A model generated the notes under the pieces. It ran no database searches and was not told the origin of the DNA. It worked only from the letters and a program-made list of their open reading frames with translations. The translations under genes were made by a program, and so were the position numbers. A stretch of 64,000 nucleotides of DNA from NCBI RefSeq assembly GCF_028368935.1, contig NZ_JAQNDK010000001.1, positions 3,844,001-3,908,000 on the forward strand, read 5' to 3'. This document shows, one piece after another, positions 1 through 8,652 of the stretch. How positions within the stretch are numbered: position 1 is the first letter of the stretch; each line of letters starts with the position of its first letter. The stretch comes from Sorangium aterium (GTDB lineage: Bacteria; Myxococcota_A; Polyangia; Polyangiales; Polyangiaceae).

Positions 1-2
1 TG

Positions 3-938
3 AACGGCTATGCGCACGGCGCGCTCGACTTCCGCGCCCCGAAGCTCGTGGTGGCCCACTCGTGCGTCCTCTCCTGGTGGGCGGCGGTCCTCGGCGGGGA
101 GGCGCCGCCGCGGTACGATCGCTACCGGCGCGAGGTGGCCCGGGGGCTCGCCGCCGCGTCGGCGGTGGTGGCCCCGACCCGGGCGATGCTCGACGCCCTC
201 CTGCGCCACCACGGCCCGCTCCCCGCGGGCTCGCGGGCGGAGGTGATCTCCAACGCCGCCGATCCCGCGCGGTTCGCCCCGCGCCCCAAGGAGGAGCTCG
301 TCCTCGCGGTCGGGCGGCTCTGGGACCAGGCCAAGAACATCGAGGCGCTCGGCGAGGTAGCCCCTCACCTGCCCTGGCCGATCCAGGTGGCCGGGAGCGA
401 CGTGCGCCCCGGCGGGGGCGCGAGCGCGATACCCCTCCCCTCGCTCGAGCGCCTCGGCGTGCTCTCGCCCTCCGCCGTCGCCGCCGCGCTCGGCCGCGCG
501 TCGATCTACGCTCACCCGGCCCGCTACGAGCCGTTCGGCCTCTCGGTCCTGGAGGCGGCGCTCTCCGGGTGCGCCCTCGTCCTGGGCGACATCCCCAGCC
601 TGCGCGAGGTCTGGGGGGACGCGGCCCTCTACGTGGATCCCGGCGACACGGAGGCCCTCCGGCGCGCGCTCCGGACGCTCATCGACGCGCCCGGCGCGCG
701 GCGCGAGATGGCTGCGCGCGCCCGCGCCCGCGCCCTCGGCTTCTCGCCGCGGCGGATGGCCCGGGGCTACCTGCGCCTCTACGGCGAGCTCCTCGGCCGC
801 GGGCGCAGCGAACAGCGCTCGCCGGCGAGGGAAGCGCGCTCGCCGGCGCGCGATGCGGCCGTGGTGCTCGAGCGGCGCGGGACCTCGGGGTTCGCGGCCG
901 CGCTCCCCGCGAAGAAGGCGAGCACGCCATGCGCATAG
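3..938 (+). CDS. Glycosyltransferase, GT4 type (5' end outside window)
   Basis: The frame is open from base 3, so the start lies upstream; 311 residues are visible. This is the C-terminal Rossmann half of a GT-B glycosyltransferase: a hinge with ISNAADPARF, a nucleotide-site strand VGRLWDQAKNIEAL, and the family EX7E motif EPFGLSVLE near bases 528-555, followed by LREVWGDAALYVDPGD. Family knowledge says such enzymes transfer a sugar from an NDP or GDP donor to a growing surface glycan at the inner membrane. The last ~45 residues are Arg/Ala-rich and look like an extension beyond the fold. The stop overlaps the next gene by 10 bases, so it is probably translationally coupled. Donor and acceptor cannot be read from sequence. 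Confidence 0.85.
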   Translation, partial: NGYAHGALDFRAPKLVVAHSCVLSWWAAVLGGEAPPRYDRYRREVARGLAAASAVVAPTRAMLDALLRHHGPLPAGSRAEVISNAADPARFAPRPKEELVLAVGRLWDQAKNIEALGEVAPHLPWPIQVAGSDVRPGGGASAIPLPSLERLGVLSPSAVAAALGRASIYAHPARYEPFGLSVLEAALSGCALVLGDIPSLREVWGDAALYVDPGDTEALRRALRTLIDAPGARREMAARARARALGFSPRRMARGYLRLYGELLGRGRSEQRSPAREARSPARDAAVVLERRGTSGFAAALPAKKASTPCA

Positions 939-2074
939 CCCTGTTCTGCCACTCCCTGCTCTCCGACTGGAACCACGGGAACGCGCACTTCCTCCGCGGC
1001 GTGGTCACCGAGCTCGCCGAGCGCGGGCACGAGGTCCGCGCCTTCGAGCCGAGGGACGCCTGGAGCCTCCAGAACCTCGTCGCCGATCACGGCGACGCGC
1101 CGCTCCGCGAGGTGAGGGAGGTCTATCCGCGCGTCGATCCGATCCGCTACGACCTTGCCTCGCTCGACCTGGACGAGGCGCTCGAGGGCACCTCGCTGGT
1201 CATCGTCCACGAGTGGAGCGAGCCCGAGCTGGTCGCCCGCATCGGCGCGCACCGGGCACGCGCGCCGCGCGCGCCGTACCGGCTGCTCTTCCACGACACG
1301 CACCACCGGTCGGTGACGGATCCCGGGGCCATGGCGCGCTACGACCTCACCCGCTACGACGGCGTCCTCGCCTTCGGCCGGGTGATCCGCGACCTCTACC
1401 TCGCGCGACGATGGGCCCGCCGGGCCTTCGTCTGGCACGAGGCCGCAGACGTCCGCGTGTTCCGCCCGCGCCGCGGGGCCGGGCCGGAGCGCGATCTCGT
1501 GTGGATCGGCAACTGGGGCGACGAGGAGCGCACCCGCGAGCTCGACGCGTTCCTGATCGGCCCTGCGCGCGATCTCGGCCTCTCCGCCCACGTGTACGGG
1601 GTGCGTTACCCCGAGCACGCCCGCGCCGCGCTCGACGCGGCCGGCATCGAGCACCGGGGCTGGCTCCCCAACTACCGCGCTCCCGAGGCGTTCGCGCGGG
1701 CCAGGGTGACCGTCCACGTCCCGAGGAGGCCCTACGTCGCCTCGCTCCCGGGGATCCCGACCATCCGGCCGTTCGAGGCCATGGCCTGCGCCATCCCGCT
1801 CATCTGCTCGCCGTGGAGCGACGCGGAGGGGCTGTTCTCGCCCGGCCTCGACTACCTCGTCGCCCGGGACGGCGACCAGATGAAGCGCCACCTCGCGGCC
1901 CTCCTCGCCGAGCCCGCCCTGGCGGCCGAGCTGGCGGAGCGGGGGCGCAGGACGATTCTCGCGCGCCACACGTGCGCCCACCGGGTCGACGAGCTCCTCG
2001 CCATCTCCGCCGAGCTCGGCGTCGAGGTCGACCCTCCCGCGCCCGCCGCCACACCCCAGCGAGCCACGTCATGA
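929..2074 (+). CDS. CgeB-like glycosyltransferase
   Basis: A 381-residue protein starting at an ATG 10 bases inside the preceding gene. The N-terminus MRIALFCHSLLSDWNHGNAH followed by LRGV is the typical start of CgeB/spore-maturation type GT-B enzymes, in which a short hydrophobic strand is followed by a Trp-Asn-His/Gly-Asn-Gly turn. The C-terminal half has FRPRRG, DLVWIGNWGDEERTREL and TIRPFEAMACAIPLICSPW, the Glu-containing donor-binding region of the family. The next gene starts in an ATGA overlap (2071-2074). It probably adds one sugar in a surface polysaccharide repeat unit; the specificity is unknown. It is related to the next two genes but not a recent duplicate. Confidence 0.85.
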   Translation: MRIALFCHSLLSDWNHGNAHFLRGVVTELAERGHEVRAFEPRDAWSLQNLVADHGDAPLREVREVYPRVDPIRYDLASLDLDEALEGTSLVIVHEWSEPELVARIGAHRARAPRAPYRLLFHDTHHRSVTDPGAMARYDLTRYDGVLAFGRVIRDLYLARRWARRAFVWHEAADVRVFRPRRGAGPERDLVWIGNWGDEERTRELDAFLIGPARDLGLSAHVYGVRYPEHARAALDAAGIEHRGWLPNYRAPEAFARARVTVHVPRRPYVASLPGIPTIRPFEAMACAIPLICSPWSDAEGLFSPGLDYLVARDGDQMKRHLAALLAEPALAAELAERGRRTILARHTCAHRVDELLAISAELGVEVDPPAPAATPQRATS

Positions 2075-3210
2075 ACCGACGCAGCCCACGCCCGACCCTG
2101 AGCCGATCGCTCGACATCGCCTTCTTCGGATCGAGCCTCGTCTCCGCCTACTGGAACGGAGCCGCCACCTACTACCGCGGCATCCTCCGCGCCCTCGCGG
2201 CGCGAGGGCACCGCATCACCTTCCACGAGCCGGACGCCTACGATCGGCAGAAGCACCGCGACATCGAGGACCCGCCGTGGGCCCGCGTCGTTGTCTATTC
2301 CGGCACCGACCCCGCGGAGCCCAGGCGGCTCGTCGAGCAGGCCCGGAGCGCCGACGTCGTCGTCAAGGCCAGCGGCGTCGGCGTCTTCGACGAGCTGCTC
2401 GAGGCCGAGGTCGCCGCGCTCGATCGGCCGGGGCTCACGACGATCTTCTGGGACGTCGACGCCCCGGCCACGCTCGAGCGGGTCCGCGCCGCGCCGTCGG
2501 ATCCCTTCCGCGCGCAGATCCCGCGCTACGACCTGGTCTTCACCTACGGCGGCGGCGACCCGGTGGTGCGCGGCTACGAGGCGCTCGGCGCGCGGCGCTG
2601 CGCGCCCATCTACAACGCGCTCGACCCCGAGACCCACCTCGAGGTCGCGCCGGATCCTCGATTTCATTGCGATTTTGCGCTGCTCGCCAACCGCCTGCCG
2701 GACCGGGAGCGGCGCGTGGAGGAGTTCTTCCTGCGGCCCGCGGCCGCGCTCCCCGGGCTCCGGTTCCTCCTTGGCGGCAGCGGCTGGCAGGACAAGGCGT
2801 TGCCCCCGAACGTCCGTTACGTCGGGCACGTCTACACGGCGGACCACAACGCCTTCAACGCCAGCGCCCGCGCGGTGCTGAACGTGGCCCGCGACAGCAT
2901 GGCGTCGGTCGGCTTCTCCCCGGCGACCCGCGTCTTCGAGGCCGCGGGCGCGGCCGCGTGCCTCGTCACCGACGCGTGGGAGGGGATCGAGCTCTTCCTC
3001 GAGCCCGGGCGCGAGGTGCTGGTCGCGAGGAGCGGCGACGACGTCGCGGAGATCCTCCGGACGCTCACGCCCGAGCGGGCCCGCGCGATCGGCAGGGCGG
3101 CGAAGCAGCGCGTGCTCGCGGGGCACACCTACGCCGAGCGCGCGAGGCAGGTCGAGGCCCTGCTGGCCCGCCCCGACGGCGCAACCCTCACCGCGAACGC
3201 GCCGCCGTGA
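2071..3210 (+). CDS. CgeB-like glycosyltransferase
   Basis: A 379-residue GT-B protein whose ATG overlaps the previous stop as ATGA. The N-terminal strand DIAFFGSSLVSAYWNGAATY and the later IFWDVDAPATLERV, IPRYDLVFTYGGGDPVV and TRVFEAAGAAACLVTDAWEG match CgeB-family layout (N-terminal acceptor domain, then donor domain with the conserved FEA-A-G-x-LVTD segment around residues 285-310). It ends GREVLVARSGDDV and a helical tail as in its neighbours. Being the second of three tandem CgeB-like enzymes suggests successive transfers onto one glycan. It ends in a GTGA overlap with the next gene, so the operon reads as one message. Confidence 0.85.
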   Translation: MNRRSPRPTLSRSLDIAFFGSSLVSAYWNGAATYYRGILRALAARGHRITFHEPDAYDRQKHRDIEDPPWARVVVYSGTDPAEPRRLVEQARSADVVVKASGVGVFDELLEAEVAALDRPGLTTIFWDVDAPATLERVRAAPSDPFRAQIPRYDLVFTYGGGDPVVRGYEALGARRCAPIYNALDPETHLEVAPDPRFHCDFALLANRLPDRERRVEEFFLRPAAALPGLRFLLGGSGWQDKALPPNVRYVGHVYTADHNAFNASARAVLNVARDSMASVGFSPATRVFEAAGAAACLVTDAWEGIELFLEPGREVLVARSGDDVAEILRTLTPERARAIGRAAKQRVLAGHTYAERARQVEALLARPDGATLTANAPP

Positions 3211-4373
3211 AGCCCATCTCCTTCGTCTTCCTGGGCCTGTCGATCACCTCGTCGTGGGGCAACGGCCACGCGACGACGTACCGCGGGCTGCTCAGGCGGC
3301 TGGCCCAGCGGGGGCACAGCGTGCTGTTCCTGGAGCGGGACCTCTCGTTCTACGCGGAGAACCGCGACCTCCCGAGCCCGCCCTACGGCCGGACCGAGCT
3401 CTACCGGGGGCTCGACGATCTCCGCGCGCGCTTCGCGGGCGCGGTGCGCGACGCGGACCTCGTGGTCGTCGGGTCCTACGTGCCCGACGGCGCCGAGGTC
3501 GGCGCCTGGGTGACGGAGACGGCGCGCGGCAAGACCGCGTTCTACGACATCGACACGCCGGTGACGCTCAAGCAGATCGAGCGGGGAGGCGCCGGGTACC
3601 TGTCTCCGGCGCTGATCCCGCGGTACGACCTGTACCTCTCGTTCACGGGCGGCCCGACGCTCGAGCGGCTCGAGCGCCGCCACGGGGCGAAGCGGGCGCG
3701 AGCGCTCTACTGCTCGGTGGATCCGGACGAGTATTTCCCGGAGCGCGCGCCCCCCCGGTGGGATCTCGGCTACCTCGGCACATACAGCGCCGATCGCCAG
3801 CCCACGCTGGACCGGCTCCTCGTCGCGCCGGCGCGCCGCTGGGGGCGAGGCCGCTTCGTTGTCGCCGGCCCGCAGTACCCGGCGGACCTCGGCTGGCCCA
3901 CCAACGTCGATCGCACGGATCACGTCCCGCCGGGCGATCACCGCGGCTTTTACGGCGCGCAGCGCTTCACGCTCAACGTCACCCGCCGGGACATGATCGA
4001 GGCGGGGTACTCGCCGAGCGTGCGCCTCTTCGAGGCGGCGGCGTGCGGCGTGCCGGTGATCAGCGACGACTGGCCTGGGCTCGACGAGCTCTTCGAGCCT
4101 GGCAAGGAGATCCTTGTCGCCCGCTCCCCGGAGGAGGTGCTCCACCTGCTCCGCGAGCTCCCCGAGCGGGAGCGGATCGCGATCGGCCAGCGGGCGCGCG
4201 AGCGCGTGCTCGCCCGACACACCGCGGCGCACCGCGCCGAGGCGCTGGAGAGGTACACCCGGGAGCTGCTCGACGAGCAGGACGCGCCGGAGCGCCCGGG
4301 GGACCGGGGGGGGACCGGGAAGGATGACGTCGACGCGGCGAGTCGACCTGGAGAGGAGGTCAGAGAGACATGA
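3207..4373 (+). CDS. CgeB-like glycosyltransferase
   Basis: A 388-residue protein starting at GTG in a GTGA overlap with the previous stop. The sequence contains [82 protein letters not shown] and [19 protein letters not shown]: a textbook CgeB-like GT-B enzyme with the donor-site [13 protein letters not shown] stretch near residue 275. Its closest relative in the window is the minus-strand gene at 22766-23836, which shares most of these blocks. The last 35 residues are charged and probably disordered. A clear Shine-Dalgarno GAGAGGAGG (4351-4359) for the next gene lies inside its end. Confidence 0.87.
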   Translation: MKPISFVFLGLSITSSWGNGHATTYRGLLRRLAQRGHSVLFLERDLSFYAENRDLPSPPYGRTELYRGLDDLRARFAGAVRDADLVVVGSYVPDGAEVGAWVTETARGKTAFYDIDTPVTLKQIERGGAGYLSPALIPRYDLYLSFTGGPTLERLERRHGAKRARALYCSVDPDEYFPERAPPRWDLGYLGTYSADRQPTLDRLLVAPARRWGRGRFVVAGPQYPADLGWPTNVDRTDHVPPGDHRGFYGAQRFTLNVTRRDMIEAGYSPSVRLFEAAACGVPVISDDWPGLDELFEPGKEILVARSPEEVLHLLRELPERERIAIGQRARERVLARHTAAHRAEALERYTRELLDEQDAPERPGDRGGTGKDDVDAASRPGEEVRET

Positions 4374-5377
4374 GCGCAGCGCTGCGCATCCTGGTGACCG
4401 GGGGCGCCGGATTCGTCGGCTCCCACCTGTGTGATCGGCTGATCCGGGAGGGCCACGAGGTCGTCGCGCTCGACGACTTCTCGACGGGCTCCCGGGACAA
4501 CGTCGCCCATCTCCTCTCTCACCGGCGCTTCCGGCTGGTGGAGCACGACGTCATGCAGCCGTACGAGCGGGAGGTCGATCGCATCTACAACCTCGCCTCG
4601 CCGGCGAGCCCGCCGCATTACCAGCGCGACCCGGTCCGGACCACGCTGGTCAACGTGGTCGGCGCGCTCCACGCGCTGAAGCTCGCCGAGGGCTGCGGGG
4701 CGCGGGTCTTCCAGGCGTCGACCAGCGAGGTCTACGGCGATCCCGAGGTCCACCCGCAGCCGGAGGACTACCGGGGCGCGGTGAACCCGATCGGGATCCG
4801 CTCCTGTTACGACGAGGGGAAGCGCTGCGCCGAGTCGCTGGTGATGGACTTCCACCGGCGCGGCGTGGAGGTACGCCTGGCGCGGATCTTCAACACGTAC
4901 GGCCCGCGGATGGCGCTCGACGACGGTCGGGTGGTGTCGAACTTCATCGTACAGGCGCTCCGGGGTGAGGACCTCACAGTGTACGGCGATGGATCCCAGA
5001 CACGGAGCTTCTGCTACGTGGACGACCTCATCGAGGGGATCGTCCGGCTGATGGAGCACCCGGCCGAGACGGGCCCGGTGAACCTGGGCAATCCCGAGGA
5101 GTTCACGGTGCTGGAGCTCGCCGAGGAGGTGCTCCACCTGACCGGGAGCCGCGGTCGCGTGGTGTTCCGCCCGCTGCCCGAGGACGATCCGAGGCAGCGG
5201 CAGCCGGTCATCGATCGCGCGAGGCGGGTGCTCGGGTTCGAGCCCAAGGTGCCGTTGCGCACGGGTCTTCGCCGCACGATCGAGGGTTTCCGGAGCGCGC
5301 TCGGGCTGGGCCATCGCGCACCTGGGCTCCCTGTGTCGGACGATGACGCACCATTGCCCCGGGCTGCGAACGGCTGA
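4370..5377 (+). CDS. UDP-glucuronate decarboxylase-like SDR epimerase (UDP-xylose synthase type)
   Basis: A 335-residue extended short-chain dehydrogenase. The NAD-binding loop [11 protein letters not shown] is at residues 10-20. The catalytic Ser/Thr segment STSEVYGDP is at 117-125, and the Tyr-Lys pair sits in SCYDEGKR (Tyr147, Lys151). The blocks [39 protein letters not shown] and [14 protein letters not shown] are diagnostic of the UXS/UDP-glucuronate decarboxylase branch, which converts UDP-glucuronate to UDP-xylose plus CO2. The ATG overlaps the preceding stop (ATGA) and has a good ribosome site at 4351-4359. It closes the operon and probably supplies UDP-xylose (or a related pentose) to the upstream transferases. 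dTDP-glucose dehydratase is less likely given the motif set. Confidence 0.9.
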   Translation: MSAALRILVTGGAGFVGSHLCDRLIREGHEVVALDDFSTGSRDNVAHLLSHRRFRLVEHDVMQPYEREVDRIYNLASPASPPHYQRDPVRTTLVNVVGALHALKLAEGCGARVFQASTSEVYGDPEVHPQPEDYRGAVNPIGIRSCYDEGKRCAESLVMDFHRRGVEVRLARIFNTYGPRMALDDGRVVSNFIVQALRGEDLTVYGDGSQTRSFCYVDDLIEGIVRLMEHPAETGPVNLGNPEEFTVLELAEEVLHLTGSRGRVVFRPLPEDDPRQRQPVIDRARRVLGFEPKVPLRTGLRRTIEGFRSALGLGHRAPGLPVSDDDAPLPRAANG

Positions 5378-5506
5378 GTCGAGCCGACCGTGGAGCCGGT
5401 GCGGCGCTCATGATACCGTGAGCGCTCTGACGCCCGATTGTCGCACAGGGCCGTGCGGCGAACGGCAGGGGCACTACGCCCTTAACTTAGAGCGAAGGAG
5501 AGCGGC

Positions 5507-6466
5507 ATGGATCTCAGGGCATGGTGCGCGGCGCTCTGCGCGGCGACGGTGGGTATCGCGGGCTGCGGCGGGGACTCGGGCACGGGCGATACCGGCGGTT
5601 CGCCGGGCGGCTCGAGCTCGGGCGATGCGCCGGCGGGGGGTTCCAGCGGCCAGGGGGGTTCCTTCGGCGAGGGGGTTGGCTCCGGCATCGGGTCCGGGTC
5701 CGGCAGCGGGACCAGCGGAGCAGGAGGCAACGGCGCGACGGGGTGCGAGCACGTCGATGTCGTGTTCGCGCTCGACAACTCCTCGAGCATGGATGAGGAG
5801 AAGGCATCGATGCGCGACGTCGTGTTCCCGGCGTTCGCGCAGGCGTTGCTCGATATCGATGGCATCATCGACTTCCGCGCGGCCGTGATGGACGCCTGCC
5901 CGCTCCCCGCCAACTTCCACACGCGCGGCGCCGCGGGCGACTGCTCGTTCCAGAGCGGCAAGGCGTGGATGGAGAGCACGAGCACCGACCTCACGGGCGA
6001 GTTCCAGTGCGCTGCCGACCTCTATGCGGACGACGTCGAGTGCACCGGCGACAGCGACGACGAGCAGCCCGCGTCCACCGTCGCCGCCGCGCTGGAGCCG
6101 CCGTTCTCGACCGCCGAGAACGCGGGGTTCCTCCGCAACGACGCGCTGCTCGTGGTGGTGGCGATCACCGACGAGGACGAGCAGCCCGTCCCGCGCCAGA
6201 CGCCGCAACAGATCCACGATCGGCTGGTCGCCGCGAAGGGTGACGCGAAGAACGTGGTGTTCCTCGGCATCGGCGGGAGGCGGGAGTGCGCGGGCGCTTA
6301 TGGGGACGCGGAAGCGGCCGAGGACATGCAGAGGCTCGTGGACCTGTTCGCCGCCGATGGCCGTGGGTTCTTCTGGGACCTGTGCGAAGGGCACCTCGAG
6401 GACGGCCTCACGAACGCCCTCGCGGCGATCGAACAGGCGTGTGGGGAGTTCGTGCCCATCAACTGA
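5507..6466 (+). CDS. Lipoprotein with von Willebrand factor A domain
   Basis: A 319-residue protein. The N-terminus MDLRAWCAALCAATVGIAGC is a lipoprotein signal peptide with the lipobox Cys at residue 20. It is followed by a ~55-residue Gly/Ser linker and a VWA domain starting near residue 80. The metal-ion-dependent adhesion motif DxSxS is seen as D90-N-S92-S-S94. Internal DACPLP, DCSF and ECTGDSDDEQPASTVAAALE resemble the many VWA lipoproteins of myxobacteria, which are exported and of unknown role. A GAAGGAGAG ribosome site lies just before the ATG. It is separated from the sugar operon by ~130 bases and appears monocistronic. A hairpin at 6496-6517 probably ends it. Confidence 0.82.
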   Translation: MDLRAWCAALCAATVGIAGCGGDSGTGDTGGSPGGSSSGDAPAGGSSGQGGSFGEGVGSGIGSGSGSGTSGAGGNGATGCEHVDVVFALDNSSSMDEEKASMRDVVFPAFAQALLDIDGIIDFRAAVMDACPLPANFHTRGAAGDCSFQSGKAWMESTSTDLTGEFQCAADLYADDVECTGDSDDEQPASTVAAALEPPFSTAENAGFLRNDALLVVVAITDEDEQPVPRQTPQQIHDRLVAAKGDAKNVVFLGIGGRRECAGAYGDAEAAEDMQRLVDLFAADGRGFFWDLCEGHLEDGLTNALAAIEQACGEFVPIN

Positions 6467-6495
6467 CCGCGCCGGCGAGGCGAGCTGACGAAGGG

Positions 6496-6517
6496 GGCGG
6501 CGCCATGAGGCGCCGCC
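6496..6517. terminator. Hairpin between convergent genes
   Basis: GGCGGCGCC and GGCGCCGCC form a perfect 9 bp GC stem with an ATGA loop. It lies between the VWA gene (stop 6466) and the convergent Uma2 gene (stop 6524). There is no U-tract, as is common in high-GC myxobacteria; a bidirectional terminator is the likely role. Confidence 0.55.
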
Positions 6518-6523
6518 GGCAGG

Positions 6524-7165
6524 CTACCGCGGCAAGCTCTCCTGGTCTTCCTCCGGCGCTTCGCCCTCCTCGGCGCCGAGCTGATCGACTTCCTCCCACA
6601 ACGCATCGAGTTCCAGCCGGAGCCCTTCGCACCCAGGCACATCGATGCTCCCATCGGTCGCGTCGAGCGCGTGCGCATAGCGCCCATCCGCCCCGAGCTC
6701 CAGGACCTCGATGCTCCGGAGCTGCGGATCGACGATCCAGTACCAGCGCACCCCGAAGGCGGCATATTCGCGGAGCTTCTCGACACGATCGCGGCGCCCG
6801 TCGCTCGGCGTGGGAGAGACGACCTCGACGGCGATATCGGGCGGGATACGCACGAGCCCCCGCGCCGGCGGCCTCCGGTTCTCGGGAAAAAAGACGGTCA
6901 CGTCGGGCTTCCGGCCCCGCTGCGCCTTGACCGCGAATTTCGCGTCCGAGCCGCCCACCAGCCCGCCGCGGGGGGTGATCCAGACGCGGAGCATGTGGAT
7001 CAACCAGCCGACCACGACCTCGTGAACGTAGCCGGACACCTCTTCCTCCACGAGCAGCCCGTCCACGAGCTCGCCCGGCTCATCCTCGGGCAAGGCCGCC
7101 CACTCGACGAGCGACATCCGCCGGCCTGACGCGGGTGCGGGTGAACGAGCCGCGGCCTGGACCAT
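6524..7165 (-). CDS. Uma2-family putative restriction endonuclease-like protein (DUF820)
   Basis: A 213-residue protein with the Uma2/DUF820 layout of the PD-(D/E)XK fold: MSLVEWAALPEDEPGELVDG at the N-terminus (Glu of the first helix-strand), then SDAKFAVKAQRGRKPDVTVF with the catalytic-type PDV, and PDIAVEVVSPTPSD with the ExV strand, then RDRVEKLREYAAFGVRWYWIVDP. This family is greatly expanded in cyanobacteria and myxobacteria. Nuclease activity is expected from the fold but the biological role is not known. It stands alone, convergent with the VWA gene and divergent from the TetR gene. An internal Met (residue 17) is an alternative start that keeps the whole domain. Confidence 0.82.
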   Translation of the reverse strand: MVQAAARSPAPASGRRMSLVEWAALPEDEPGELVDGLLVEEEVSGYVHEVVVGWLIHMLRVWITPRGGLVGGSDAKFAVKAQRGRKPDVTVFFPENRRPPARGLVRIPPDIAVEVVSPTPSDGRRDRVEKLREYAAFGVRWYWIVDPQLRSIEVLELGADGRYAHALDATDGSIDVPGCEGLRLELDALWEEVDQLGAEEGEAPEEDQESLPR

Positions 7166-7339
7166 GAACAGAGCCTATCACGCCCGACGCAAGGGGTGTA
7201 CCGCGACGGCGGCCCGCCTCTGCTCCCACCAGACGCGCGCACGCATGCGCCGCACCTCGGCGAACCATGAGGGCTGGCAGGGGTGACGGCGGGCCCGATA
7301 TGCCCCGGAGACCGCCGAAACGCGCTCCAGAAAAGATCC

Positions 7340-7368
7340 TTGACGGTACATAATCATGTTGTTATAAA
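7340..7368 (+). promoter_or_regulatory. Sigma-70-type promoter of the TetR gene
   Basis: TTGACG (7340-7345) and TATAAA (7363-7368) are separated by exactly 17 bases, in a locally AT-rich stretch. Transcription would start near 7375, inside the palindromic operator at 7371-7383. This placement also argues that translation starts downstream of 7375. Confidence 0.7.
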
Positions 7369-7370
7369 AA

Positions 7371-7383
7371 GTAACACTGTTAC
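7371..7383. promoter_or_regulatory. Palindromic operator O1, probably bound by the TetR regulator
   Basis: GTAACACTGTTAC is a perfect 13 bp palindrome (arms GTAACA/TGTTAC about a central C) directly after the -10 box. Nearly the same palindrome occurs once more, at 8133-8143, in front of the gene after tetR. Two copies flanking a TetR gene point to autoregulation plus control of the downstream operon; this is inference from position and symmetry. Confidence 0.68.
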
Positions 7384-7435
7384 GTCCGAAGACATGGACG
7401 GCCATTGCGCCGCCCGGAGGCCAGGCGACACGGAC

Positions 7436-8107
7436 ATGGCGAGCTCGCGCCCGAAGACCACGAAGACCAGCGGCACGACCCAGGCGGAGCGCCTGCAGGC
7501 GTCGAGCTTGCAGCGCCGCGAGCAGCAGAAGGAGAACCTGCGGGGCGCGATCCTGGCGGCGGCGGGCGAGCTGTTTCTGGAGCAGGGCTACGAGGCGTTC
7601 TCGATGCGCCAGGTGGCCGAGCGCATCGGCTACTCGGCGACGACGATCTACCGCTATTACGAGGACAAGGACGATCTCCTGTTCGCGATCGTCCACGACG
7701 GCTTCACCGAGTTCCAGCGGGCGCTCGTCGCGGCCGCCGAGAGCACGGCGGACCCGATCGAGCGGCTCGTGGCGCTCGGCGCCGCGTACGTTCGCTTCGG
7801 CATGGACAACCCGGTGCACTACCGGCTGATGTTCATGCAGCGCTTCGATTTCGTCTTCGACCAGCGGAAGGCGCGGCAGCAGCCGATGATCGACTCGTTC
7901 GACGTGCTGCAAAACGCGGTCGCGTCCGCGATGGATGCCGGCGTGATGCAGCGCGGAGACGTGGAGCGCCACAGCCAGGTGGTCTGGGCCCTGGTCCACG
8001 GGATCACCGCCCTCGGCCTGGCCGACCGCGGCCGCTTCACGGCCGACGACGTCGACCGGACCATGGAGATCGCCATGAAGATGATGGTCCGGGGCCTGCA
8101 CCCCTGA
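7436..8107 (+). CDS. TetR/AcrR-family transcriptional regulator
   Basis: The protein has 223 residues from the ATG at 7436. After a basic, Ser/Thr-rich arm comes the TetR DNA-binding domain: LRGAILAAAGELFLEQGYEAF, SMRQVAERIGYSATTIYRYY and EDKDDLLFAIV cover the three helices, with recognition helix SATTIYRYY. The rest (FTEFQRALVAAAES... to MKMMVRGLHP) is the helical ligand-binding domain, including NPVHYRLMFMQRFDF typical of the TetR_C WHG-like group. The frame is open from 7283, but the promoter at 7340-7368 puts the transcript start near 7375, so only 7394 or 7436 are plausible starts. I prefer 7436 because it has a weak AGG upstream. It likely represses itself and the membrane operon after it. 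Confidence 0.88.
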   Translation: MASSRPKTTKTSGTTQAERLQASSLQRREQQKENLRGAILAAAGELFLEQGYEAFSMRQVAERIGYSATTIYRYYEDKDDLLFAIVHDGFTEFQRALVAAAESTADPIERLVALGAAYVRFGMDNPVHYRLMFMQRFDFVFDQRKARQQPMIDSFDVLQNAVASAMDAGVMQRGDVERHSQVVWALVHGITALGLADRGRFTADDVDRTMEIAMKMMVRGLHP

Positions 8108-8132
8108 TCGCTCTCTTTTTTTCCCGCGAAGT

Positions 8133-8143
8133 TAACACTGTTA
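8133..8143. promoter_or_regulatory. Palindromic operator O2 upstream of the membrane operon
   Basis: TAACACTGTTA is an 11 bp perfect palindrome within GTTAACACTGTTAC (8131-8144). It is identical to the core of operator O1, differing only in the outermost left base. It lies 44 bases before the start of the next gene; a possible -10 TACAAT follows at 8160-8165 but no good -35 is visible. Confidence 0.62.
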
Positions 8144-8186
8144 CTAATAGTTTCATCGTTACAATCAGCAGTCGGTGGAGGGTATG

Positions 8187-8651
8187 ATGGATAAGGTCTT
8201 TGGACTGAGCGGCTTGCTCGTGATGCCGTTCTGGTTCCTCATGATTTTTCTGCCCCGCGCTCGATGGACGCGGCGGATCATGGAGTCGCCGCTCGTCGTC
8301 GTCGCGCCCGCGCTGCTCTACACGGCGCTCGTCCTCCCGGTCATCGGCGAGGTGCTGCCGATCGTCAACCAGCCGAGCCTCGCGGCGGTCGCCCCGCTGC
8401 TCGGCTCGCCCGCGGGCGCCACGATCGGCTGGGTTCACTTCCTCACCTTCGATCTCTTCGTGGGCCGGTGGGTGTACCTCGACAGCCGCGATCGCGACAT
8501 CTCGCCGTGGCTCATGGCCCCGGTGCTCTATCTGACGCTGATGCTCGGGCCGATGGGGTTCTCGCTCTACCTCGCCGTCCGCGCGATCGCCGATCGATCG
8601 GCGCGCGCCCTCGACAGGACCGTGGCGCAGCGCCGCGTCGAGGAGGCCTGA
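8187..8651 (+). CDS. ABA4-like integral membrane protein (DUF4281)
   Basis: The protein has 154 residues and four hydrophobic segments: residues 4-22, 34-56, about 70-92 and 108-132. The stretch GWVHFLTFDLFVGRWVYLDS followed by RDRDISPW is the signature of the ABA DEFICIENT 4-like family. In plants ABA4 is needed for neoxanthin formation; bacterial homologues are of unknown function and sometimes sit near carotenoid genes, which is not the case here. GGAGG (8177-8181) lies 5 bases before ATG 8187, favouring this over ATG 8184 and GTG 8175. It forms a two-gene operon with the next gene (1-base gap) and is probably controlled by the TetR protein through the operator at 8133-8143. Confidence 0.78.
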   Translation: MDKVFGLSGLLVMPFWFLMIFLPRARWTRRIMESPLVVVAPALLYTALVLPVIGEVLPIVNQPSLAAVAPLLGSPAGATIGWVHFLTFDLFVGRWVYLDSRDRDISPWLMAPVLYLTLMLGPMGFSLYLAVRAIADRSARALDRTVAQRRVEEA

Positions 8652-8652
8652 C

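Noticed and set aside
7283-7435. Longer start for the TetR gene
   Set aside because: The clear promoter at 7340-7368 and operator at 7371-7383 lie inside this stretch, so it would not be fully transcribed.
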